Shown piece after piece: positions 7,353 through 13,724 of a DNA stretch of 14,954 bases (within the stretch, counting starts at the first letter, position 1; every line of letters starts with the position of its first letter). A program made the position numbers and the translations under genes. This DNA comes from Dehalococcoidales bacterium (lineage in GTDB: Bacteria > Chloroflexota > Dehalococcoidia > Dehalococcoidales > RBG-16-60-22): NCBI GenBank assembly GCA_030639445.1, contig DAOWCR010000009.1:1-14954 (forward strand), given 5' to 3'. A model generated the notes under the pieces. That model was not told the origin of the DNA, did no database searches, and saw only the letters and a program-made list of their open reading frames with translations.

Positions 7353-8441
7353 TTATTTCTTCTTGGTGGGCTGGTTATCGGTAATAAACTTTTCCACCAT
7401 CCGGTGAGCTTCGTCGTCGGAATACTGGATAGGCGGCGACTTCATAAAATAGGCTGACGGAGCCACCAGCGCTCCGGATAGTCCGCGGTCCCGGGCCAGC
7501 TTACAGCACCTTATGGCGTCAATGACCACCCCGGCCGAGTTGGGGCTGTCCCAGACCTCGAGCTTTAGCTCCAGGTTCAGGGGAACATCGCCGAAAGTGC
7601 GTCCTTCCATCTTGATATAGCAGAACTTGCGGTCTTCCAGCCAGGGCACGTAATCACTGGGGCCAACGTAGATATCCTTGGGGTCCATCTTGTAGTCCAG
7701 CTGAGAAGTGACCGAGTTGGTCTTGGATATCTTTTTGGACTCCAGGCGTTCCCGCTCCAGCATGTTGTAGAAGTCGGTGTTGCCGCCGAAGTTCATCTGG
7801 TAGGTCCGCTCCAGCCGGACGCCGCGGTCCCGGAATACCTTAGTCAGCACGCGGTGGGTAATGGTGGCGCCGACCTGAGATTTAATGTCATCGCCGATAA
7901 CCGGGAGTCCTTTTTCCGCAAAGCGCTTCTGCCAGTACTTCTCGCGGGCGATAAAGACGGGGATGCAGTTGACCAGGCCGCAGCCAGCCGTCAGCACCTG
8001 CTCGATATACCACTTGGTGGCTTCTTCGCTGCCCACGGGCAAGTAGTTAAGCACGACATCGGTCCTGGTTTCCTTGAGGATTTTAACGATATCCGCGGTT
8101 GGCCCGGGGGCTTTCTGGATTATTTGAGATAAATACTTGCCCAGGCCATCGTGGGTCATGCCCCGCTGGACGGTGACACCGCTGGCCGGCACTTCACAGA
8201 ATTTGAAGGTGTTGTTGGGCGGCGTATAAATAGCTTCTGAGAGATCTTTGCCGACCTTGTTTTTATCAATATCAAAGGCGGCCACGAAATTGATGTCGCT
8301 GATATGGTATCCTCCCAGGTTGACATGCATCAGCCCGGGCACAAATTCGCTCTCTTTGGCCTGTTCATAATAGTGCACGCCCTGGACTAATGACGAGCTG
8401 CAGTTACCAACGCCGATTATGGCTACATTTATTTTATCCAT
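7353..8441 (-). CDS. ino1: Inositol-3-phosphate synthase, actinobacterial-type
   Basis: Ino1 converts glucose-6-phosphate to inositol-3-phosphate with bound NAD, the only de novo inositol step. The 362-residue length fits the short prokaryotic form. The NAD-binding GVGNCSSS is at residues 10-17. NYLPVGSE (132-139), GDDIKSQVGATITHR (183-197), the NFGGNTDF signature (217-224), DVPLNLELKLEVWDS (285-299) and the MKSPP segment near the C-terminus all match mycobacterial Ino1. The ATG at 8441 has a run of eight G (8451-8458) 9 nt upstream. A separate promoter lies about 125 bp upstream, so ino1 probably heads its own operon with the GT4, transferase, purA and cupin genes. Possible roles are membrane inositol lipid or a compatible solute. 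Confidence 0.96.
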   Translation of the reverse strand: MDKINVAIIGVGNCSSSLVQGVHYYEQAKESEFVPGLMHVNLGGYHISDINFVAAFDIDKNKVGKDLSEAIYTPPNNTFKFCEVPASGVTVQRGMTHDGLGKYLSQIIQKAPGPTADIVKILKETRTDVVLNYLPVGSEEATKWYIEQVLTAGCGLVNCIPVFIAREKYWQKRFAEKGLPVIGDDIKSQVGATITHRVLTKVFRDRGVRLERTYQMNFGGNTDFYNMLERERLESKKISKTNSVTSQLDYKMDPKDIYVGPSDYVPWLEDRKFCYIKMEGRTFGDVPLNLELKLEVWDSPNSAGVVIDAIRCCKLARDRGLSGALVAPSAYFMKSPPIQYSDDEAHRMVEKFITDNQPTKKK

Positions 8442-8520
8442 AGTCTATTTCCCCCCCCTTCCAGCCGAAGATATTGTCTTCGGTCTCATAACAATAATAG
8501 CGCACCTCTGCTCTCCCCAT
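8434..8520 (-). CDS. Possible 28-codon leader ORF overlapping the ino1 start
   Basis: A short frame opens with ATG at 8520 and ends with TAA at 8436-8434, overlapping the first 8 nt of ino1. The 28-residue product is rich in Tyr, Glu, Asp and Gly (it includes RYYCYETEDNIFGWKGGEID). It lies wholly inside the predicted ino1 leader and contains the leader hairpin and the G8 ribosome binding site. It has no convincing Shine-Dalgarno. It could be a translated regulatory peptide that couples to ino1, or chance. Confidence 0.25.
   Translation of the reverse strand: MGRAEVRYYCYETEDNIFGWKGGEIDYG
8465..8483 (-). promoter_or_regulatory. Leader hairpin upstream of the ino1 ribosome binding site
   Basis: CCGAAGA and TCTTCGG form a perfect 7-bp stem with a 5-nt loop. 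It ends 6 nt upstream of the G8 Shine-Dalgarno of ino1. No U-tract follows, so it is more likely a structural or translational element than a terminator. Confidence 0.5.
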
Positions 8521-8564
8521 CCGCCTGACCGTAAGGCTCTTAAACTCTCAGAGATGCCCGACGA

Positions 8565-8594
8565 ACTATACTCTTATTGTGGGCAGGCTGTCAA
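8565..8594 (-). promoter_or_regulatory. Sigma-70-type promoter for ino1
   Basis: On the minus strand TTGACA (8594-8589, perfect -35) is followed after 18 nt by TATAGT (8570-8565, 5 of 6 match to the -10). Transcription should start near 8558, giving a leader of about 117 nt before the ino1 ATG. It begins 54 nt after the truB stop and separates the two operons. Confidence 0.75.
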
Positions 8595-8647
8595 GGCTTA
8601 CGCAGTTTTGAGAGGGAGGAATTTTTACGAATTTGGGGTCCGGTGGC

Positions 8648-9586
8648 CTATCGGCAGCAGGGTAGAAAGACCTTATCCGGTTGCCACGCTCCTTTTTCCG
8701 GGTCGAAGCGTAATATTCCCAGGAAGTATCCATCAATGGTGTAAGTGCGGCAATACGTCTCGGGGGAAGGCCGGGCCGGGCTCTGCGGGCGCGGGTCGGT
8801 CAGGTCGCCGGTGTCAATGTTCTCCAGGGCCACCGCAGCCCCGTTCCTTATTGTGTGTTCGGTGGCTGCGTCGACCACCACCGCCCGCCAGTGCAGAAGC
8901 ACCGTGTCCACGGGATGGACCAGGTGCGGCCAGTAGCCGGCGCCAAAGGCGTCCTCTAGCCGGGGCAGGGAAACGGCGGCCTGAATATCAAAAGGCCCGT
9001 AACTCAGGCGGACCAGGCCGGCCAGATTGGCCCCGCAGCCCAGAGCCTGCCCCAGGTCATGGGCCAGGGAGCGGATATAAGTGCCCTTACCACATTCTAC
9101 TTCCAGGGTGAATACCGGCGGCTGCCAGTCGGTAATCTCCAGGCGATAAATTTGCTTTGGCCGGCTTTTCCGCTCAACCTCGATGCCGGCCCGTGCCAGC
9201 TTGTAAAGCCTTTGTCCCTGGTGCTTGACCGCGCTGTACATGGGAGGCGTCTGCCGTATCAGGCCGCGAAAGGAAGCCAGCGCCAACGCCACCTGTTCCC
9301 GGCTGATGCCGGAGGGGTCTCCGGTGTGGGTAATCCGGCCGCTGGCATCGTAGGTGTCGGTAGCCACGCCCAGTTCAACCCGGGCCTGATAGGTCTTGGG
9401 GGCATCGGCTAAAAACTGGACTACGCGTGTTCCCTGCCCGAGGCAGACCGGCAGGACGCCGGTGGCGGTGGGGTCAAGGGTGCCGGCGTGCCCCACCCGC
9501 CGCTCGCCGCTGAGCCGCTTTACCCGGGAGACGACGCCAAAAGAGGTAATGCCCGGAGGTTTGTTAACATTCAGTATGCCGTTCAT
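8648..9586 (-). CDS. truB: tRNA pseudouridine(55) synthase TruB
   Basis: TruB makes pseudouridine 55 in the T-loop of tRNAs. The 312-residue protein starts MNGILNVNKPPGITS. The catalytic Asp38 lies in GHAGTLDPTATGVLP (33-47). YSAVKHQGQRLYKLAR (117-132) and CGKGTYIRSLAHDLG (165-179) are the other signature blocks. A C-terminal PUA-like region of about 100 residues follows. The start at 9586 lies 11 nt after the rbfA stop with only a weak ribosome binding site, so translation probably depends on coupling. It is the last gene of the nusA operon here; the frequent next genes (ribF, rpsO, pnp) are not downstream. Confidence 0.97.
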   Translation of the reverse strand: MNGILNVNKPPGITSFGVVSRVKRLSGERRVGHAGTLDPTATGVLPVCLGQGTRVVQFLADAPKTYQARVELGVATDTYDASGRITHTGDPSGISREQVALALASFRGLIRQTPPMYSAVKHQGQRLYKLARAGIEVERKSRPKQIYRLEITDWQPPVFTLEVECGKGTYIRSLAHDLGQALGCGANLAGLVRLSYGPFDIQAAVSLPRLEDAFGAGYWPHLVHPVDTVLLHWRAVVVDAATEHTIRNGAAVALENIDTGDLTDPRPQSPARPSPETYCRTYTIDGYFLGILRFDPEKGAWQPDKVFLPCCR

Positions 9587-9597
9587 AGCCGTAGTGT

Positions 9598-9948
9598 TTA
9601 CTGCTCTTCCGAGTTGACCTGGTCAATCAGTCGCAGGAGCCGGTCGCCCCGCTCGATGGAGTCATCCCAGTGGAAGCTCAACTCGGGAATGCGGCGTAAT
9701 CTCAGATTTTTAGTCAGCTCCTTGCGGAAGAAACCCGAGGCGGCCGTTAAGGCGCTCAGGGCCTCCTTTTTTTCTTCCTGGCTGCTGAGGCCGCTGACAA
9801 ATACCCTGGCGTGTTTCAGGTCCGGGGAGGTGGCCACCGCAGTCACGGCAATAAAAGTGCCAAGTCTCGGGTCTTTGACTTGGCGTTTAAGCAGTTCGCT
9901 TATTTCCCAGCGAATGAGGTTATTTATCCGCTCGATTCGATGTGCCAT
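9598..9948 (-). CDS. rbfA: 30S ribosome-binding factor RbfA
   Basis: RbfA helps mature the 5' end of 16S rRNA in 30S assembly. The 116-residue protein has the standard one-domain KH-like fold. It opens MAHRIERINNLIRWEISELL and contains VKDPRLGTFIAVTAV and the ARVFVSGL strand, all typical. The end of the domain is seen in LRLRRIPELSFHWDDSIERG. It starts 16 nt after the infB stop and has a poor Shine-Dalgarno (TAGG at some distance), consistent with coupling to infB. Position between infB and truB is the usual bacterial order. Confidence 0.96.
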   Translation of the reverse strand: MAHRIERINNLIRWEISELLKRQVKDPRLGTFIAVTAVATSPDLKHARVFVSGLSSQEEKKEALSALTAASGFFRKELTKNLRLRRIPELSFHWDDSIERGDRLLRLIDQVNSEEQ

Positions 9949-9964
9949 AGCATTGGCCTATTCT

Positions 9965-11854
9965 CTATTGTCCGGCTTTTTCCTGGCTGAAAGTTTCCAG
10001 TATATCACCGACCTGGATCTCGTCAAAACTGTCAATGCCGATACCGCATTCGTAGTCAGAGGCTACCTCTCTGACATTGTCTTTGAAACGCTTCAGGCTG
10101 CTGACCGTAGACTCGGCTACTTTTTCCTCTCCCCGCCATACCCTGACCGGGTCACCACGGCTTACCTTGCCTTCCAGAACATAGGCTCCGGCGGCTTTTC
10201 TCCCTTTGGTAGTCGAGAAAACAACCCGCACCTCGGCCCGGCCCACAATAACTTCAACATAGGTGGGTTCCAGCATGCCTTTGAGCGCCTTGGCCACGTC
10301 ATCTATTAGATTATAAATAACCTGGTAATCGCGGATGTCTATGCCTTCCGTGCTGGCCAGCCGCCGCGCTCCTTCCTCGGTGCTGACGCCAAAACCGATA
10401 ACGAGTCCCCTGGAGGCAATGGCTAGCATAACATCGCTCTCGGTAACGTTGCCCGTGCCGCTATGGATAATTCTGACCTGTACTTCATTTGCGGCCAGTT
10501 GTTCCAGGGAGTTTCTTATCGGCTCGATACTGCCCTGAACATCGGTCTTGAGGATGAGGTTCAGCTCCTTTACCCGGCCGGCGCTTATCTGGTCGTAGAG
10601 GGTATTGAGATTCACGCCTTTTGATGCCGGTGAGGTCTTTGCCGTCTCCAGTTTATGCTTTTCCATCAGGGCCTGCGCCCGGCGTTCATCAGTGGCGGCG
10701 GTCAGCAGCTCTCCGGCCTGGGGGACACTGCTTAAGCCGAGGATTTCCACCGGGGCGGACGGTCCGACTTTCTTCACCGGCTTGCCGATATCATTAAACA
10801 TGGCTTTTACCCGGCCCCAGGTAGTGCCCACCACTACCGTATCGCCGAGCTTTAAGGTCCCGTTATTAATCAGCACCGTGGCCAGTGGCCCTCTGGTCTT
10901 GTCCATCTCGGCTTCGATAACTACGCCGACCGCAGGATGGGACGGATTGGCTTTCAGCTCTTCGACTTCCGCTACCACCAGTAGGTTTTCCAGCAGGTCG
11001 GTAATGCCAATTCCTTCTTTCGCCGAGATGGCAACGCAGACGACCTCGCCGCCCCACTCTTCAATGAGCAGACCGGCATCGGCGAGCTGCTGCTTCACCC
11101 GGTCCGGGCTGGCCTCGGCCTTGTCAATCTTGTTGATGGCGACGACGATGGGCACCCCGGCGGCCCGGGCATGGTCTATTGCTTCCAGGGTTTGCGGCAT
11201 TACTCCGTCATCGGCGGCCACTACCAGAATGGTAATATCGGTTATCTGGGCGCCGTGAGCGCGCATGGCGGTAAAAGCCTCGTGGCCCGGGGTATCCAGG
11301 AAGGTAATTCTTTGTCCGTTGACCTCTGTTTGATAGGCGCCGATATGCTGGGTGATTTGTCCGGCTTCGGTATCCATGACGTTGGTTTTCCGGATAGCGT
11401 CCAGCAACCTGGTCTTGCCGTGGTCAACGTGCCCCATAACGGTAACCACCGGAGGCCGCGGTTGCAGGGCTCCCGCCTCCTCACCGTGGAGCGGCAGGCG
11501 CTTTTTGGCCTCGGCCGCGGATGGCTTTTGCGCCCGGCGAGGCATCGGGCGTGCTTCGTAGTCATAGCCGGTCGCTACCGCGGCCGCCGTTTCATAATTC
11601 ACGACCTGGTTAATATTGGCCATAATGCCATTTCTCATCAGTTGCTTGATGATATCTATGGCGCTGGTCTGCAGAAGGTCAGCCAATTGCCGGACGCTCA
11701 GGGAATAAGGCAGCTCAACCGGGCGTGGGGTGGTGGTTGCCGGGCTGTCACCGGCCTCCTTTACCTCGGGCTCGGCCGCATCATCTGGCTTGCTTACTGG
11801 TTTGTTTACCCTCTTGCTTACCCTCTTGTATACCCTCTTGTATACCCTGGCCAC
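9965..11854 (-). CDS. infB: Translation initiation factor IF-2, short form
   Basis: IF-2 is the GTPase that places fMet-tRNA on the 30S subunit and drives subunit joining. At 629 residues it is compact. The first 50 residues are disordered and open with a tetrapeptide repeat (R/P-V-Y/S/N-K). The IF2_N domain follows (about 50-95, LSVRQLADLLQTSAIDIIK). GTPase motifs are G1 GHVDHGKT (141-148), G3 DTPGHE (187-192), G4 NKID (241-244) and G5 SAKE (277-280), followed by domains II, III and the C-terminal tRNA-binding domain. An Arg follows the P-loop Thr where Ser or Thr is more usual. The start is a GTG at 11854 sharing its G with the ylxR stop (TAGTG). AGGAG at 11862-11866, 7 nt away, supports it. 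Confidence 0.97.
   Translation of the reverse strand: MARVYKRVYKRVSKRVNKPVSKPDDAAEPEVKEAGDSPATTTPRPVELPYSLSVRQLADLLQTSAIDIIKQLMRNGIMANINQVVNYETAAAVATGYDYEARPMPRRAQKPSAAEAKKRLPLHGEEAGALQPRPPVVTVMGHVDHGKTRLLDAIRKTNVMDTEAGQITQHIGAYQTEVNGQRITFLDTPGHEAFTAMRAHGAQITDITILVVAADDGVMPQTLEAIDHARAAGVPIVVAINKIDKAEASPDRVKQQLADAGLLIEEWGGEVVCVAISAKEGIGITDLLENLLVVAEVEELKANPSHPAVGVVIEAEMDKTRGPLATVLINNGTLKLGDTVVVGTTWGRVKAMFNDIGKPVKKVGPSAPVEILGLSSVPQAGELLTAATDERRAQALMEKHKLETAKTSPASKGVNLNTLYDQISAGRVKELNLILKTDVQGSIEPIRNSLEQLAANEVQVRIIHSGTGNVTESDVMLAIASRGLVIGFGVSTEEGARRLASTEGIDIRDYQVIYNLIDDVAKALKGMLEPTYVEVIVGRAEVRVVFSTTKGRKAAGAYVLEGKVSRGDPVRVWRGEEKVAESTVSSLKRFKDNVREVASDYECGIGIDSFDEIQVGDILETFSQEKAGQ
11793..11850 (-). 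repeat. 12-bp tandem repeat at the 5' end of infB
   Basis: On the plus strand the units are about CTTACCCTCTTG, seen nearly unchanged at 11805-11816, 11817-11828 and 11829-11840. A degenerate copy lies on the left (11793-11804) and a partial one on the right (11841-11850). A 12-bp period keeps the reading frame and encodes the repeated RVYK/RVSK/RVNK/PVSK tetrapeptides of IF-2. Confidence 0.8.
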
Positions 11855-12153
11855 TAGTTAGCTCCTTTTATCAGGTCTCTGGCCTGTTTCATCAGCTGTT
11901 CCCGGTTATCCCGGGTAAAGCGGCCCCGCAGGGCATGTTCCAGCCGGTTGCCTTTCAGGCCGGTTTCCCAGCACTCCAGCGTCTGACAGAGATAAGCCCC
12001 GCGTCCGGCTTTCCGGCCGCCGGTATCAATTTCCACATCGCTCTCCGGGGTGTTTACCAGGCGGATAAATTCCCTTTTGTCCTTTACCTGGCGACAGGCA
12101 ACACAGGTCCGCTGTGGTGTGTGCCTGGTGGGATTAGACGGAATGCTCGTCAT
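11854..12153 (-). CDS. ylxR: YlxR-family RNA-binding protein (RnpM-like)
   Basis: This is a 99-residue basic protein of the YlxR family, encoded between nusA and infB in many bacteria. In Bacillus subtilis the homologue has been linked to RNase P RNA binding. The hallmark is RTCVACRQVKDKREFIRLV near the N-terminus, followed by GRKAGRGAYLC and an LEHALRGRF segment that fits the C-terminal helix. I chose the ATG at 12153 because AGGAGG lies at 12163-12168, 9 nt upstream. A longer frame from a TTG at 12171 would consume that site. The gene overlaps the end of nusA by 20 nt and shares one base with infB (TAGTG), so all three are tightly coupled. Confidence 0.93.
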   Translation of the reverse strand: MTSIPSNPTRHTPQRTCVACRQVKDKREFIRLVNTPESDVEIDTGGRKAGRGAYLCQTLECWETGLKGNRLEHALRGRFTRDNREQLMKQARDLIKGAN

Positions 12154-13594
12154 ATTCTTCGTCCTCCTCAACCGTTATGGCGGCCCCCCGGCGCCGTTTC
12201 TTGAGCTTGACGCCATCCTCGGCGCTCTCCTTGCCGGGAGCGCCTTTCTTCTTTTTCTTCTTTGTCTTGGTTTCCGCCCTGGCCTTTCCGGGTAGCATAG
12301 TGTCCTCGGCAAACCGGAGTCGAGGTTTGTCTTCGGTTAACTGCTCGGGTTTAAAGAAAACGGGGACAATCTCTTCTGCCTTTGGCGCCGCTTTGGCGGC
12401 TTCAGCCACTGGCTCTTCGGCGGCGACCTCGGCTTCCTCCAGGGTGGTGGGTATCTCGGCAACCGGCCCCGCCTCAATTACAGCCTCTTCTCCGGCTGGG
12501 ACCTCTTCTTTTTCTTCTGTCTCGGCGGAAGGTTTGGCGGCCGCTGCCTTCTCCGCTTCGGCCGATGTAGCGCTCTTGATGTCTATCCGCCAGCCGGTGA
12601 GTTTGGCGGCCAGCCTGGCATTTTGTCCTTCCTTACCAATGGCCAGGGAAAGCTGCCTGTCCGGCACCACCACGGTAGCTATGCCTTCTGGCTCGTTCAG
12701 GGCCACTCTTAATATCTGGGCCGGGCTGAGGGCGTTGGTGATAAAGACAGACGGGTCCGGGTCCCACATAATGACATCTATCTTTTCCCCGTTTAGCTCA
12801 TTCACAATGTTCTGTATCCTGATGCCGCGCAGGCCCACGCAGCAACCGACCGGGTCAATGCCTTCCTGGCGGGCGGCCACGGCCACCTTGCTCCGGTGGC
12901 CGCCTTCACGGGCAATCGCTTTTATTTCCACAGTGCCGTTGAAAGCTTCCGGGACTTCCAGTTCAAAAAGCCGGCGGAGTAAGTCCGGGTGAGAGCGGGA
13001 GACGATAACCCGCGGCCCTTTGGGGGTCCGGGCTACCTGCAGCAGGTAGACTTTAATCCGTTGGCCTATTCGGTATCTCTCGTTGCGTACCTGTTCGGCC
13101 GCCGGTAGTAGTGCTTCTGTCCGGCCGAGGTCAACAAATAGCTGGCCGGCCTCAATGCGCTGCACCACCCCGGTGATGACGTCTTCTTCCTTACCCGTGT
13201 ATTCCTCAAATATGGCGCTGTGTTCCGCTTCATGGAGGCGCTGCAGGATGACCTGTTTGGCGGTTTGCGCGGCAATGCGCCCGGCATTGTGCGGGGTAAC
13301 CTCTATCATGACGGTTTCGTCAATCTGGACATTTTTATTGATTTTGCGCGCCTCGCCCAGTGATATTTCAAGGCGGCTGTCGGCCGGCCGCTCGACGACG
13401 ATTTTTTCCGCCCAGACTTCAATTCCGCCGCTATTGGGGTTAATCTTGACCGAAATATTCTGGCTGGGGGCAAAATCCTCTTCCTTCCGGTAGGCTGAGG
13501 CCAGCGCCGATTCCACTGCCGAGAGAACCACTTCCTTGGACAGGTTCTTCTCCGCCGAGAGTTGAGTTATCGCCAGTATGAAGTCACTTTTCAT
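12134..13594 (-). CDS. nusA: Transcription termination/antitermination factor NusA
   Basis: NusA binds RNA polymerase and modulates pausing, intrinsic termination and antitermination. The N-terminal polymerase-binding domain (1-135) opens MKSDFILAITQLSAEKNLSK. The S1 domain is about 138-200 (TGVVQRIEAGQLFVDLG). KH1 holds GCCVGLRGIRIQNI (250-263) and KH2 holds AIGKEGQNARLAAKLTG (318-334). After about 342 there is a 145-residue Glu/Ala/Lys tail with no AR2-type repeats that I recognise; it includes a K6 run and an EEDEEYDE end. The start ATG at 13594 matches the family; GGAGAG lies 12 nt upstream. It has its own promoter and a leader terminator hairpin. rimP, the usual upstream neighbour, is absent; yggS is there instead. 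Confidence 0.97.
   Translation of the reverse strand: MKSDFILAITQLSAEKNLSKEVVLSAVESALASAYRKEEDFAPSQNISVKINPNSGGIEVWAEKIVVERPADSRLEISLGEARKINKNVQIDETVMIEVTPHNAGRIAAQTAKQVILQRLHEAEHSAIFEEYTGKEEDVITGVVQRIEAGQLFVDLGRTEALLPAAEQVRNERYRIGQRIKVYLLQVARTPKGPRVIVSRSHPDLLRRLFELEVPEAFNGTVEIKAIAREGGHRSKVAVAARQEGIDPVGCCVGLRGIRIQNIVNELNGEKIDVIMWDPDPSVFITNALSPAQILRVALNEPEGIATVVVPDRQLSLAIGKEGQNARLAAKLTGWRIDIKSATSAEAEKAAAAKPSAETEEKEEVPAGEEAVIEAGPVAEIPTTLEEAEVAAEEPVAEAAKAAPKAEEIVPVFFKPEQLTEDKPRLRFAEDTMLPGKARAETKTKKKKKKGAPGKESAEDGVKLKKRRRGAAITVEEDEEYDEHSV
12163..12168 (-). promoter_or_regulatory. ylxR Shine-Dalgarno inside the nusA 3' end
   Basis: AGGAGG on the minus strand, 9 nt before the ATG at 12153, sets the ylxR start. 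The same bases code for acidic residues of the NusA C-terminus. Confidence 0.8.
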
Positions 13595-13625
13595 CTCAGG
13601 TTAAAACTCTCCAATTTCCCTAATT

Positions 13626-13650
13626 AAAAAAGTGGGTTTTATCCCACTTT
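13626..13650 (-). terminator. Intrinsic terminator in the nusA leader (candidate attenuator)
   Basis: On the minus strand AAAGTGGG (13650-13643) pairs with CCCACTTT (13636-13629) around a 6-nt loop. Six consecutive U end at 13626, the classical intrinsic terminator layout. It lies downstream of the nusA promoter and about 32 nt before the ATG. It would therefore stop both read-through from yggS and new nusA transcripts. A start-stop ATGTAA lies just upstream (13662-13657). Confidence 0.75.
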
Positions 13651-13674
13651 AGCTAATTACATATCTTTAGGCTG

Positions 13675-13703
13675 AGTATAACACGGTTTAACGCAAAAGG
13701 CAA
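13675..13703 (-). promoter_or_regulatory. Sigma-70-type promoter for the nusA operon
   Basis: TTGCCT (13703-13698, 4 of 6) and TATACT (13680-13675, 5 of 6) are separated by exactly 17 nt on the minus strand. Transcription would begin near 13668, about 18 nt before the terminator hairpin. It lies wholly between the yggS stop and nusA. Confidence 0.65.
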
Positions 13704-13724
13704 GTAGCCCGCGTAATTATCTCC

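Noticed and set aside
8595..8647. A terminator after truB
   Set aside because: No stem with a U-tract is visible between the truB stop and the ino1 promoter; read-through into ino1 remains possible.
8419..9111. A 230-codon plus-strand frame spanning the ino1-truB gap
   Set aside because: Most of it is opposite truB, and the product is Arg/Pro/Gly-rich without motifs; the gap is better explained by the ino1 promoter and leader.
9488..10309. A 273-codon plus-strand frame opposite truB, rbfA and infB
   Set aside because: It crosses three clear minus-strand genes, shows no family motif and has no ribosome binding site; it is a shadow frame.
12177..12992. A 271-codon open frame on the plus strand opposite nusA
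   Set aside because: Its product is Ser/Ala/Pro-rich low complexity with no domain, and it is the mirror of the NusA coding strand; G+C-rich genes commonly leave such open antisense frames.
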